A stretch of DNA of 64,000 nt from Lentibacillus persicus (GTDB taxonomy: Bacteria > Bacillota > Bacilli > Bacillales > Amphibacillaceae), in contig NZ_FOMR01000001.1 in assembly GCF_900112705.1 (NCBI RefSeq), positions 174,945 through 238,944 of the forward strand, written 5' to 3'. Shown piece by piece: positions 34,249 to 42,892 of this stretch. The translations under genes and the position numbers were made by a program. Every line of letters begins with the position of its first letter. Position 1 is the first letter of the stretch. The notes below the pieces were generated by a model. The model saw only the letters and a program-made list of their open reading frames with translations, was not told the DNA's origin and searched no databases.

Positions 34249-35262
34249 CTATCCCTTCCGTTTTGCTATATCGGTTCGGTCACTTGCGAGTGGCGGCTGT
34301 TCCATCCATCCGTGTTGAATCATGACGTTGGCGGCGTCCTCCACATATAATCCAGTACTTGCAAGAAAGCGGGCATACATGGCACCGATATCACGTCTGC
34401 CGTTCAGAGATGAAGCGTTGGCATATGACCTGATTTTCATGGAAAACATGTCAATTTTATGTGATAATATAAGTTTGTCTGAAAAAGGTGAAAACGTGGA
34501 CGTCATTACCTGATCATCCAATAATGGAGGTGAGGGCAAATTATCCCTATTGAGCATCTCTTTGCACCCCATTATATGTCGATTCGTAATCTTTTTCCCT
34601 CTTAACATTAACTGCTTGACTTCATTCGTTTTAGCCACTTGGCTGAATCCGATTAACAGCGCTTTACTTGTAATATCGTCTTCAATATTGTCATAAAGAT
34701 GTGTAATCTCCATTGCATGAGGCGGTCTGACTTCTCCAAAAAAACCGGCAAGAAAACGCTGCTTTTCAACAAAGTCAACTTTTTCCGGAATCGGGATGAA
34801 CGGAGGTTTCACCGTGAGCCCTTTGGTAAGTAACAAATCGTTAACCTCATTCAATAAAGCGACGGTAGCATGAAGTGTATCCCCAAAAAAATCGCGTATG
34901 TCTTTTCGCGTTATGAGTGGAATGGCGATCGAATAAATACTCATTCCCGCCTTACTCGTATACTTTAAGTAACGCAGATAAAACGCATCTGCAAACAACC
35001 TTGGCGCACCTAAGTTCACGTCTTCTTTCGTAAATCCGATCGGGAGGGGAAAATTTTCCTGAATAAATATTTCTTTAATACGCTTTACAATTTTTTGGCT
35101 TAAATCGAGCGCATTCTCCAAAACACTCTTGATATCGGGGTCATTGACGTGTTGGAGATAGTAGCTGAGTACACGTTCCGCCATCGTGTTTCCTGCATAT
35201 GTCGCCCAAAGTTTTCCAATTTCAGCAGACGTTAATCTGATATGATCGGGGTTATAATCCAT
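34249..35262 (-). CDS. DUF3231 family protein
   Basis: 337 residues, all-helical in appearance, made of two similar halves each opening with a stretch like IGKLWATYAGNTMAERVLSYYLQHV. This is the DUF3231 layout of spore-forming bacilli, thought to be ferritin-like four-helix bundles. No enzymatic motif is seen. ATG 35262 is preceded by GGAGGTCG; the longer frame to 35292 has none. Confidence 0.82.
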   Translation of the reverse strand: MDYNPDHIRLTSAEIGKLWATYAGNTMAERVLSYYLQHVNDPDIKSVLENALDLSQKIVKRIKEIFIQENFPLPIGFTKEDVNLGAPRLFADAFYLRYLKYTSKAGMSIYSIAIPLITRKDIRDFFGDTLHATVALLNEVNDLLLTKGLTVKPPFIPIPEKVDFVEKQRFLAGFFGEVRPPHAMEITHLYDNIEDDITSKALLIGFSQVAKTNEVKQLMLRGKKITNRHIMGCKEMLNRDNLPSPPLLDDQVMTSTFSPFSDKLILSHKIDMFSMKIRSYANASSLNGRRDIGAMYARFLASTGLYVEDAANVMIQHGWMEQPPLASDRTDIAKRKG

Positions 35263-35438
35263 TATACGACCTCCAAATGATAAACGATCCATAATTACTA
35301 TGTCCTTTTTTGTCGAATTTATGCGCTTCTGGTGAATAAAAATACATAGTCAATGAATAAACCAGAAAGAAATGCTGGGCTGCAATTTGTGTTAAATAAC
35401 CATCTTTTGGCTCAAACTATAGCGCGGAGGTGGTTAAT

Positions 35439-35588
35439 ATGGCCAAAAATAAGAAAAGAACAGATGGATTCAGTGACGAGCAGGCGGTGAAGAAGGATCT
35501 TACGCGTAAGTATGATCATGAATTTGCCAACGAGCCGCTGACTGAAAATGAAAAAGCGAATAATAAAAAAACAAAAAAGCGGCAGTGA
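35439..35588 (+). CDS. 49-residue basic small protein, unknown
   Basis: ATG follows CGGAGGTGG. The product is very polar with Lys-rich ends (MAKNKKRTDGF at the start, NNKKTKKRQ at the end) and a charged middle. Its size and composition resemble minor small spore proteins of bacilli, but I do not recognise the family. A hairpin terminator follows directly, which supports a real single-gene transcript. Confidence 0.65.
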   Translation: MAKNKKRTDGFSDEQAVKKDLTRKYDHEFANEPLTENEKANNKKTKKRQ

Positions 35589-35596
35589 ACAGAATG

Positions 35597-35620
35597 GGAA
35601 GTGGTTTTGGCCACTTCCTT
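35597..35620 (+). terminator. Terminator after the 49-residue gene
   Basis: GGAAGTGG pairs with CCACTTCC around TTTTGG; the T-tract is short. Confidence 0.65.
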
Positions 35621-35672
35621 AGTTGTTAAGGTGATTACTGGATAGGACTGCTGCAGCTAACAGAGCTGCTCT

Positions 35673-36230
35673 TTATGTGATGAGTTCGCGTGCGGCATTA
35701 TGAGCGGCTTTCAGAAAGGGATTGTGCTTCTTCTGGTTTCTGGTCAGAGGTGAGATAGCTATTTTGGTGTTTGGATGTTGGCGTGAAGTCTGTTCAAATG
35801 TGTCGATTAATTCCTTCTGTGCTATTTTGAGGCAGCTATTTTTGAAAGAGGTTCTTTGCGTCAGGATATTGTCAATATAATCCAAATCGCTATAGATCAG
35901 CACAATTGAATAATTTCCTCTGACGTTTTGAGGGAATTTTTTCAGCGCACTGATGATTGCTATGACCTCTGCAAATACGGGCATTGAACAATCGCTTGTT
36001 TTGTTAATCAAATGATATTTCTTCGTCACGGTCCCTTTGTAAACATAGCAGAAACCCGCAGCCATCTTGTTCTGTCTATTCACCGATGCATCACAATAAA
36101 TCGTTATAACATCCCAGTTGAAGTATTGGTCGTAAATCCAATCCTTATGTTCTTGTTTAATTAGTTCCTTCGATCTTCCCCAAAAATCAGGTAGTGTCGG
36201 CGCAGACTTTTTGCTGTTTTTTTGTCTCAT
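35673..36230 (-). CDS. RNase H-like domain protein
   Basis: 185 residues. An RNase H fold is suggested by ITIYCDASVNRQNKMAAGF (first Asp), MPVFAEVIAIISALKKF (Glu) and VLIYSDLDYIDNIL (second Asp). The last catalytic acid expected in the C-terminal helix is not obvious; NPFLKAAHNAAREL has His and Asn at that place. A basic 20-residue N-terminus precedes the domain. It lies in a patch with a small HTH protein and tiny membrane peptides, so a mobile or plasmid-like origin is plausible. Whether it is active on RNA/DNA hybrids is uncertain. Confidence 0.7.
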   Translation of the reverse strand: MRQKNSKKSAPTLPDFWGRSKELIKQEHKDWIYDQYFNWDVITIYCDASVNRQNKMAAGFCYVYKGTVTKKYHLINKTSDCSMPVFAEVIAIISALKKFPQNVRGNYSIVLIYSDLDYIDNILTQRTSFKNSCLKIAQKELIDTFEQTSRQHPNTKIAISPLTRNQKKHNPFLKAAHNAARELIT

Positions 36231-36302
36231 TATTTAATCTCCTCAACAACTGGAATGGTGAAGACAGTATAATAAGAAAGGCGGGGCAGGGGACGTGTCT
36301 TC

Positions 36303-36530
36303 TCACTGTTTCTTTCTTTCGCTCTTATTTTCTTTAATCTGCTTAATCCATTCATCAATCTGGTCTTTTGTCCACCCAGCTTTGTCCCCAATCATGACAG
36401 CAGGTTCAGGCAATTTATCTCTCCCTTTGTAAACGGATAATTGCCGTGTGCTGTAATGCATCCCTTCTTCTTTGGCAATGTCAGCAAACTCTTTTAGTCC
36501 ATAGTATTGCAGCGGTTTTCTGGAAGTCAT
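36303..36530 (-). CDS. Small HTH (excisionase/MerR-like) DNA-binding protein
   Basis: 75 residues. YYGLKEFADIAKEEGMHYSTRQLSVYKGRDKLPEPAVMIGDKAGWTKDQIDEWI follows the helix-turn-helix plus wing of AlpA/Xis-type proteins, in which a target-residue strand (GWTKDQIDEWI) ends the fold. Such proteins act as excisionases or small regulators of mobile elements. The C-terminus is Lys/Glu rich. GAGGTGG precedes the start. Confidence 0.7.
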   Translation of the reverse strand: MTSRKPLQYYGLKEFADIAKEEGMHYSTRQLSVYKGRDKLPEPAVMIGDKAGWTKDQIDEWIKQIKENKSERKKQ

Positions 36531-36549
36531 TTAATCCACCTCGGTTGCA

Positions 36550-36654
36550 TCAGCTATTTTTGTTTTTCTTCCAGCGTGTTTTGTACAAAAGCATAAATGT
36601 CGACAGGGTGATGAGCATTGAAGCGATGGAAATAACAATCGCCGCTGTCAGCAT
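36550..36654 (-). CDS. 34-residue membrane peptide, candidate type I toxin
   Basis: ATG 36654 follows AAGGAGTTG. The peptide is one hydrophobic helix from residue 2 to about 24 and a strongly basic tail (YKTRWKKNKNS). Size and charge match small hydrophobic toxins of the Fst/Ldr/BsrG kind. Its upstream region overlaps an oppositely oriented TTGACA/TATGAT promoter. No family is recognised with certainty. Confidence 0.5.
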   Translation of the reverse strand: MLTAAIVISIASMLITLSTFMLLYKTRWKKNKNS

Positions 36655-36666
36655 CGGATCAACTCC

Positions 36667-36696
36667 TTGACAAATGTGGTATGGCAAGGGTATGAT
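36667..36696 (+). promoter_or_regulatory. Promoter for RNA antisense to the 52-residue gene
   Basis: TTGACA (36667-36672) and TATGAT (36691-36696) with an 18-base spacer point rightward into a region that has no plus-strand gene. Its transcript would begin near 36703, pass the hairpin GGGGGATAGCCCCC at 36721-36734, and run antisense to the membrane-peptide gene ending at 36742. Confidence 0.5.
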
Positions 36697-36950
36697 AAGC
36701 ATATAATAGTGGTGAGGCAAGGGGGATAGCCCCCTTTAACCTCAGTTGTTTGTTTTTGAATCCTTCTCCGGTTGGCTCGGAGGCGGATTCTTTTCTTTTT
36801 GGCTGAGCAAGTCCCTATACGTTGTTACGACTGACGTAACAAAACCAACAATCGCCGTATTAAGGCCTAAAACAGCCGTTAGAAGCGCAATCTCATCCAC
36901 TATTATCACCCCCTTTCTAAAAGAGGGCAGGGCATCTATCATACCCTTGC
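36684..36950. repeat. 14-bp inverted repeat bracketing the 52-residue gene
   Basis: GCAAGGGTATGATA at 36684-36697 and TATCATACCCTTGC at 36937-36950 are exact complements, one on each side of the small gene; the left copy contains the -10 of the convergent promoter. Confidence 0.75.
36742..36900 (-). CDS. 52-residue membrane peptide, candidate TxpA/BsrG-like toxin
   Basis: GTG 36900 follows AAAGGGGGTGAT. The product has an acidic first few residues, a hydrophobic helix (about 5-27) and a long charged, proline-rich tail (SQKEKNPPPSQPEKDSK). This layout is like type I toxins of the TxpA/BsrG group. A convergent promoter faces its 3' end, and a perfect 14-base inverted repeat (GCAAGGGTATGATA at 36684 and its complement at 36937) brackets the gene, as in convergent toxin/antitoxin RNAs. 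Confidence 0.55.
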   Translation of the reverse strand: MDEIALLTAVLGLNTAIVGFVTSVVTTYRDLLSQKEKNPPPSQPEKDSKTNN

Positions 36951-37130
36951 TATAAAGATATACTATGGTGTTGTATAAGTCAACGATTAAATATCAGAAT
37001 TTTCTTTTACTAATGGAGAGGGACCCGAGACTGCCGAAAGTGAAACCTCCGTGCAACAGCAGGCGTCGCCTCAGAAACAGAAGGGACTGTAACGTATACA
37101 TTGCCCAAATAGCTGTCTTGCTTGCCAAAG

Positions 37131-37171
37131 GGCCAGCTTCTCATGTCACTGCGTGTGATGAGAAGCTGGCC
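37131..37171. terminator. Perfect 14-bp stem hairpin
   Basis: GGCCAGCTTCTCAT and ATGAGAAGCTGGCC pair exactly around 13 bases. It lies downstream of the minus-strand hydrolase remnant and has only a weak TATTT tract on the plus side and AAG on the other. Confidence 0.65.
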
Positions 37172-37233
37172 TATTTCCCCGTTGGATTAAATCGCCTTGT
37201 TAGCCGACAACTAATCGAAATGAGTCGCCTCGC

Positions 37234-37809
37234 TTACAGGTTGGCTTTCAAAAAAGATATGACGTGGTCGAATGCCTTTATGACAGCCGGGTTCTCCATA
37301 TTCGCATCAAATGAATGTTCACCATTTGGAATGGTTATGAGTTCGGTCGTGATGCCGGCATTTGACAGTGCTTTCTGCATGTTTACCGATTCCTGATAGG
37401 GAACGTCTTTGTCTGCGTCACCGTGCAGCAATAGGGTCGCCGGAAAATCAGCCTCGATGTTATCCACAGGCGAATACGCGCTAAGTTTTGCCTTGTCGAA
37501 CTTGGCGTCCCAAGATGTTACATAATCGATCCATTTTCCTTGCTGCCGGCAATATAAGTAAATTCCATACCGTCGCTGGATGGGCGCTTCTGAGATTGTT
37601 TTTGCCTGAATTAATTGTTTCGCCAGGTTTTCCGGCACGTTGGTCATCTTTAGAAAATGGGGTGAGGGCTTGGTATACCAATCACCATAGATACTCCCAT
37701 AGCCGTAAAACGATACGATGGCTTTCGGCTTGACAGGCATCGTTCCGGACAGAAGCGCCAGATACCCTCCTGCAGAACTGCCGGTGACGGCGATTTTATC
37801 AGCGTACGA
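37234..37809 (-). pseudogene. Alpha/beta hydrolase, C-terminal part only
   Basis: About 190 residues of an alpha/beta hydrolase of the BD-FAE/Aes kind. The nucleophile elbow GSSAGGYLALLSG lies at the very start, then LLLHGDADKDVPY (Asp) and PNGEHSF (catalytic His). Everything before the elbow, including the oxyanion HGGG segment, is missing. The coding text stops at the same base where the allantoate amidohydrolase fragment begins in the other direction, so both genes were cut by one rearrangement. The few residues upstream in frame (MPYCPS) are read from the neighbour antisense strand. Confidence 0.8.
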
Positions 37810-38770
37810 TGGGCAATATGGCATTATCGCCGGTTTCCTGGCCCTGCGCTATTTGAAAGAAAAATATGGTGCGCCGCTGAGGAACCTGGAAGTCGTTTCA
37901 ATGGCTGAAGAAGAAGGAAGCCGTTTCCCTTACTCGTACTGGGGATCGAATAATATTGTCGGACAAGCGAAAGCAGAAGATGTTCAAGGCATCAAAGATT
38001 TCGAAGGGACATCGTTTGACGATGCGATCCAACAGGCCGGCTTCGGTTATAAAAAAGATCCGGAAGCGATTCGCTCTGACTTGAAATCTTTTGTGGAAAT
38101 TCATGTTGAGCAAGGGAACGTTCTGGAGAAAGAAAATATACCGGTCGGAATTGTGCAGCATATTGTGGGGCAGCGCCGATACACGATTACTGTAAATGGT
38201 GAAGCGAACCATGCAGGCACCACCCCGATGGGATACCGGGCCGATGCCATGAATGCCGCTTCCCGCATGACGTGTGCGATTAACGATATGGCCGTTGCTG
38301 AAGGGGATCCGTTAGTGGCAACAGTCGGGTCCATGTACCTTGAACCGAATACGGTCAATGTTGTACCGGGCAAAGCGACGTTCACAATCGATATCAGACA
38401 TACCGAAAAAGACGCCTTAATGGATTTCACAGCAGCTGTGGAAGCTAAATTACAGGAAATCGCAGAACAAATCGGTGTTGACGTGGCGATTGACCTATGG
38501 ATGGATGCCGATCCTGTACCGATGGATCAGGACATCGTCAAGGTTATGCAAAAGCAGTGTGATGAAAATGATGTGCACTATAAGCTGATGCACAGCGGTG
38601 CCGGGCACGATGCCCAGGTAATCGCACCCGTCATTCCGACAGCCATGCTTTTTGTCCCAAGCCATAAAGGAATCAGTCATAATCCGAAAGAGTACACGAA
38701 CCCCGAACATTTGGCGGAGGGTGTACAAGCGTTAATTCATACGTTATATGAATTAGGCTATGCCGAATAG
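37806..38770 (+). pseudogene. allC: Allantoate amidohydrolase, N-terminally truncated
   Basis: About 320 residues of an M20-type AllC. It begins at YDGQYGIIAGFLALRYL, so the ~85-90 residues before it are gone, including the first zinc-ligand His of the GSHxDT motif. The remainder is complete: SMAEEEGSRFPYSYWGS, EIHVEQGNVLE, GEANHAGTTPMGYRADA and the C-terminal MHSGAGHDAQVIAP. The reading frame stays open upstream into hydrolase antisense sequence, but that text is not AllC. An active enzyme is unlikely. The three following genes suggest a former allantoin/ureide pathway. Confidence 0.85.
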
Positions 38771-38815
38771 AAACGGCGAGCGTTAATCAAAAACTAATCG
38801 TTTGGAGTGAAAATC

Positions 38816-40354
38816 GTGCTATATACTGTGATTAAGAAAAACTTGTATCAGGACTCTGTCAGTCTGATGCTGTTAACCAATCACTTGTCTGCGGTAGATG
38901 GTGTCACTCAGGTGCAAGTTATGATGGGCACACCGGCTAACAAAGACATTTTCAAAAACTCCGGTTTGTATACCGAAGAACTGGAAGATGCAAACCCGAG
39001 TGATCTGTGCATCGTGGTTGATACCGAGGACGAAAGTGTTGTCGAAAATGTGGTGAACGAAACCGATTCATATTTGAACAGTCAAGCTGAAGCGTCTCAG
39101 GAAAGCACCATTAAAGTCGTCAGAACGTGGGAAATGGCTGAAAACAAATTGTCCAATGCGGATGTGGCGTTAATTTCGATTGCCGGTGAGCATGCAACGG
39201 CAGAAGCCAATAAAGCACTTGATCGCGGCCTGAACGTCTTTATGTTCAGTGACAACGTTCCGGTGGAAGATGAATTGCAGCTAAAAACACGCGCGCAGGA
39301 AGAAGGTCTGATCGTGATGGGACCGGACTGCGGCACCGGCATTTTAGATGGTGTGCCAATGGCATTCGCGAATGTGGTTGAAAAAGGAAACATCGGGATT
39401 GTCGGGGCATCCGGAACCGGCATTCAGGAAGTCTCATCGATTATCGGCAGAAACGGCAGCGGCGTATCACAGGCTATCGGTACCGGCGGCCGGGACTTGT
39501 CATCAGAAATCGGGGCGATCACAACGATTCGCGGTTTGAAATTGCTCGATCAGGATCCAGAAACAGATGTTATTACGTATATTTCAAAGCCACCCGCACC
39601 CGAAGTACGTGAAAAAGTGGTAGATGTTTTTAAAACATTGTCAAAACCGGTTGTTGCTATCTTTATGGGTGATAAGCCGCGTGAGGCACATGATAATGTT
39701 CACTATACATGGACGCTGGAAGACACGGCGCATAAAGCATTGGAACTGGCCAGTGCCAACAAAACGGCCGGCTACAATTTCGCTGGAGATGAAGACCTGC
39801 AGACTATCAAACAAAACAGCAAACAGCGCTATATCAAAGGCTATTTCTGCGGCGGTACATTAGCGAGCGAAGCAGCTATGATTGTTGAAGATGCGCTTGA
39901 GCTTGATGCCTCCCATGAACATCCTGAAGGCATGATGCTCCAGTATGAAGGTCATGAAGTCATTGACCTTGGTGATGATGCCTATACACAGGGACGCGCA
40001 CATCCGATGATTGATCCGACCTTGCGCGTTGAAAAAGTGGAAGAAGCCGCAGCAGACGATGAAACAGCGGTTATATTGCTGGATAACGTTATCGGTTATG
40101 GAGCACATGAAGATATGGCGGGTGTATTTGCACCGGTTGTTGAAAAGGCAAAAGCACAAGCTGCCAGTGAAGGTAAAGCATTCGCAGCCATCGCTTCAGT
40201 CACCGGTACAGCAGAAGATCCGCAAGTATTTCAGGATCAAGTGGATAAACTGGAAGCTGCCGGTGTCATTGTGACCGACATGAAAGTGATTGGCCACACA
40301 TCCGGTGCAGATACGGTGACAGGCATTTTGCTCGGCATCAAGGCAGGCACATGA
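38816..40354 (+). CDS. fdrA: FdrA-like protein (acyl-CoA synthetase superfamily; oxamate carbamoyltransferase subunit type)
   Basis: 512 residues with succinyl-CoA-synthetase-like CoA-binding folds: VMGPDCGTGILDGVPMAFAN, GNIGIVGASGTGIQEVSSIIGRNGSGVSQAIGTGGRDLS, and a ligase-like half with ILLDNVIGYGAHEDMAG and GHTSGADTV. FdrA in enterobacteria works with YlbE and YlbF in the carbamoyl transfer that ends anaerobic allantoin use; here neither partner nor a carbamate kinase follows. GTG 38816 is chosen (LYTVIKKNLYQDS is the usual beginning) with TTTGGAG upstream. It is 45 bases after the allC remnant. Confidence 0.85.
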   Translation: MLYTVIKKNLYQDSVSLMLLTNHLSAVDGVTQVQVMMGTPANKDIFKNSGLYTEELEDANPSDLCIVVDTEDESVVENVVNETDSYLNSQAEASQESTIKVVRTWEMAENKLSNADVALISIAGEHATAEANKALDRGLNVFMFSDNVPVEDELQLKTRAQEEGLIVMGPDCGTGILDGVPMAFANVVEKGNIGIVGASGTGIQEVSSIIGRNGSGVSQAIGTGGRDLSSEIGAITTIRGLKLLDQDPETDVITYISKPPAPEVREKVVDVFKTLSKPVVAIFMGDKPREAHDNVHYTWTLEDTAHKALELASANKTAGYNFAGDEDLQTIKQNSKQRYIKGYFCGGTLASEAAMIVEDALELDASHEHPEGMMLQYEGHEVIDLGDDAYTQGRAHPMIDPTLRVEKVEEAAADDETAVILLDNVIGYGAHEDMAGVFAPVVEKAKAQAASEGKAFAAIASVTGTAEDPQVFQDQVDKLEAAGVIVTDMKVIGHTSGADTVTGILLGIKAGT

Positions 40355-40420
40355 ATGGTGTTATGATACATTTGCAGCCTGCTGAGCACGCACTTATAGC
40401 TGGAGAAGGAGAAGAGTTAA

Positions 40421-41728
40421 ATGAATGAGTTCTGGAAGTCAAGCAGTTGGATATCCGGCTTGCAATGGCTTTTTTTCATTTTCACGAATACAGTCGTTAT
40501 ACCGATCACAGTCGGAGCAGCGTTCGGATTGTCACAGGGGAGTATCGCAAGCATTTTGCAGCTGTCATTTATCGTGACAGGTATTGCCTGTATCGTTCAG
40601 GCACTTTTTGGTCATAAGCGAGCGCTGATGGAAGGCCAGTCCGGTTTATGGTGGGGCGTCATTTTGACACTTACCACTATTGCCGTGGCACAGGATATGC
40701 CTTTAGAAGTGCTGGGCGGCAGCCTTGCCATTGGGGTCATTCTTTCCGGTTTAATGACCATTGCCATCGGATTGACTGGCTTGGGTCCCATTCTTGCCAA
40801 GCTGTTTAAGCCTGCTGTGATGGGTGTGTTTATGTTTTTGTTTGGTGTTAAACTGATTGGCATATTTTTAAAAGGAATGCTTGGCATCCCTTTTGGAAAT
40901 GAAGCACAATCAGCAACGATTGATTTATCGGTATCGCTTTTATCGATTATTATAGCGATTATTGTCATTGTTATCAGTATTAAAGCGCCGCCCGTTATTC
41001 GCCGTTACGCACTGTTGATTGGCATTGTCATTGGCTGGATTGCTTTCAACCTGACATTCGGCGGACAGCAAACCGTTGATCAATCAGAATCATCAGGCTT
41101 TACTTTGTTCCCGCTTGGTGAACCGACGTGGAATACCGGCGTGATTATAACCGCAATACTCGCCGGCCTGCTTAACACCGCGAATACATTCGGCGCCTTA
41201 AAAGGAACGGATGATATGTATAACGCTGAGACGACAAATGGTCAGTATCGTGCATCGTTTACGATCACGGGGATCTTTACAAGCATTTCAGGTGTGCTCG
41301 GTCTTGTTCCGTATGCACCATACGTTTCATCCATTGGCTTTTTGAGCCAGACAGGTATTATTAAACGTGTGCCATTCATCATCGGCGGCCTGATGTTTTT
41401 TGTCATGGGTGTTATCCCGCCGGTCGGACAATTCTTCTCGATGTTGCCGTTAAGTATCGGCAGCGCTGTTTTGTTTGTATCGTATTTACAGTTACTGAAC
41501 TCGTCATGGAATTTCTTCTCGGGCGTGACATTTACGTCTTTAAATGTCTACCGGGCAGCCATTCCGTTGTTCGTGGGCATTATCATTATGACACTGCCGC
41601 CATCTTATTTTGAGACTATTCCCGGCACTGTCCGCCCGCTTTTAAGCAGTGGCTTGCTTGTCGGCATCATACTGGCGCTCTTTCTGGAAAATACGTTCAA
41701 ATGGGACCGGGATACTGAGAAAAGCTGA
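40421..41728 (+). CDS. NCS2 family uracil/xanthine permease
   Basis: 435 residues with about fourteen hydrophobic segments. FTNTVVIPITVGAAFGLSQ opens the first core repeat. MEGQSGLWWGVIL precedes the TM3 region, and AILAGLLNTANTFGALKG is the TM8 signature with the substrate-binding polar residues. GLVPYAPYVSSIGFLSQTG follows. It imports a purine or uracil by cation symport. Placement after allC and fdrA suggests xanthine or urate. AAGGAGAAGAG precedes the ATG. Confidence 0.88.
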   Translation: MNEFWKSSSWISGLQWLFFIFTNTVVIPITVGAAFGLSQGSIASILQLSFIVTGIACIVQALFGHKRALMEGQSGLWWGVILTLTTIAVAQDMPLEVLGGSLAIGVILSGLMTIAIGLTGLGPILAKLFKPAVMGVFMFLFGVKLIGIFLKGMLGIPFGNEAQSATIDLSVSLLSIIIAIIVIVISIKAPPVIRRYALLIGIVIGWIAFNLTFGGQQTVDQSESSGFTLFPLGEPTWNTGVIITAILAGLLNTANTFGALKGTDDMYNAETTNGQYRASFTITGIFTSISGVLGLVPYAPYVSSIGFLSQTGIIKRVPFIIGGLMFFVMGVIPPVGQFFSMLPLSIGSAVLFVSYLQLLNSSWNFFSGVTFTSLNVYRAAIPLFVGIIIMTLPPSYFETIPGTVRPLLSSGLLVGIILALFLENTFKWDRDTEKS

Positions 41729-41750
41729 TTGTCTCCCGCGACTTACTTAA

Positions 41751-41784
41751 AAAGGGCAGCCGTTAAATCGGCTGCCCTTATTTA
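41751..41784 (+). terminator. Terminator of the fdrA-permease operon
   Basis: AAGGGCAGCCG and CGGCTGCCCTT form an 11-base-pair stem around TTAAAT, followed by ATTTAT. Confidence 0.88.
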
Positions 41785-41799
41785 TGCACAAAGTGGTGT

Positions 41800-41966
41800 G
41801 TTTTCATAGAAATAAGCGGAGGAGCGGGTGGTAATTTATTCCAATATTGTGAACTTCAGCTAAAAAATTGTGAACTTCAGCGGAAATTGTGACAACTTAA
41901 GCGGAAACATCCTGAACTTCAGCGGAATCTGTGACAACTTCAGCCAAAAGCGGTTCTGGCTGATGA
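41800..41966. repeat. GTGAACTTCAGCGGAA repeat element, copy 1
   Basis: A header (TTCATAGAAATAAGCGGAGG, then TGGTAATTTATTCCAATATT) is followed by about five decayed units of TGTGAACTTCAGCGGAAA or TGTGACAACTTCAGC and a tail GGTTCTGGCTGA. The header is shared with copy 2 at 42897 and part of it with copy 3 at 51105; the tail is shared with copy 3. Confidence 0.85.
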
Positions 41967-42086
41967 AAAGTTGAATCACAAGCACTACCTGAAATCGTAT
42001 ACCAGTATGCGTTTCCCTGATGAGAGGCTGACTCTTTTATGGTCCCGGTGCAGTGAGCGAAAAAGGACCCAATTGGCCACTCAAAC

Positions 42087-42791
42087 CTACTCCGCTGTAT
42101 GCCGTCGTTCGATTTTGGTTTTTCCGTCAGGTAACGCGACTTCACTCATGTTATCCAGCTCACAGTTTTTCCTGGCATTGTTGCATTTCTCCTGCCACTG
42201 TCTGATTGTGACTTTCTCACCGGTCTTTTTGGCTTCCGCGATCTTAGCGTCTTTTTCTGCCTGTTCCTTCTCTCTTTTCTCCACTAACGGTTTTGCATAA
42301 GCGGCTGCCTGCTCGTATGTAAATTCCTCGCCAACTGCTTCAATGAATTCTTCATCAACCAACGTCTGCCACCCGCCTGCGGTTTTGGCAACACCCAATT
42401 CTTTCAATAACTCTGCTTCATGGCCGAAAATAACATAACCATTTAACAGCTTTCCACTGCGTTTATTCACTTTAATCGTTGTTGTGCCATTCATCAAGTC
42501 TTCTTTTCGCTTGGCATCCCGTTCGATTGCTTGTTGCTTAAATTTCTCTTCAATTTCATCGATGACCTTCAGCTCTTCATCTGTAATCTCTAATTCTTTC
42601 ACCAGCATGCCCGCTATTTTGTAATATTTAAAGAATGTAATTATGTTGCGTTTCCGTGACAGGTCCCTGACGATGATGGTGTCATCAACTTCTTCCGTTT
42701 TGACGACATAATCATTTCTGGCATTTACAATCAAGTCGAAACTGACTTCCTGATCGTTTATTATGTTTTTGATGTGTAATGTATTTTCCAT
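42087..42791 (-). CDS. Uncharacterised charged protein between two repeat elements
   Basis: 234 residues, not recognised. The N-terminal ~70 residues look like a beta-rich domain (LHIKNIINDQEVSFDLIVNARNDYVVKTEEVDDTIIVRDLSRKR). The middle is a charged helical stretch with EEKFKQQAIERDAKRKED, then a compact segment TIKVNKRSGKLLNGYVIFGHEAELLKELGVAKTAGGWQTLV, and a Lys/Glu-rich coiled-coil-like part (KREKEQAEKDAKIAEAKKTGEKVT). No signal peptide or membrane helix is seen. It is flanked by direct copies of the GTGAACTTC repeat. Confidence 0.7.
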   Translation of the reverse strand: MENTLHIKNIINDQEVSFDLIVNARNDYVVKTEEVDDTIIVRDLSRKRNIITFFKYYKIAGMLVKELEITDEELKVIDEIEEKFKQQAIERDAKRKEDLMNGTTTIKVNKRSGKLLNGYVIFGHEAELLKELGVAKTAGGWQTLVDEEFIEAVGEEFTYEQAAAYAKPLVEKREKEQAEKDAKIAEAKKTGEKVTIRQWQEKCNNARKNCELDNMSEVALPDGKTKIERRHTAE

Positions 42792-42892
42792 TTTTCTCAC
42801 GACCTTTGGCGATTTTTATCTTATGACGTATTAAGCCTATTATAACAACGAATGTTAGTTGTGTGAAAAATGTTGAAAGCGATGCAGCGAGA

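Noticed and set aside
36965-37396. 143-codon plus-strand open frame
   Set aside because: Its second half is antisense to the hydrolase remnant and the first half has no ribosome site or domain.
37718-37805. In-frame extension of AllC to 37718
   Set aside because: This part is antisense to the hydrolase coding sequence and has no resemblance to the AllC N-terminus.
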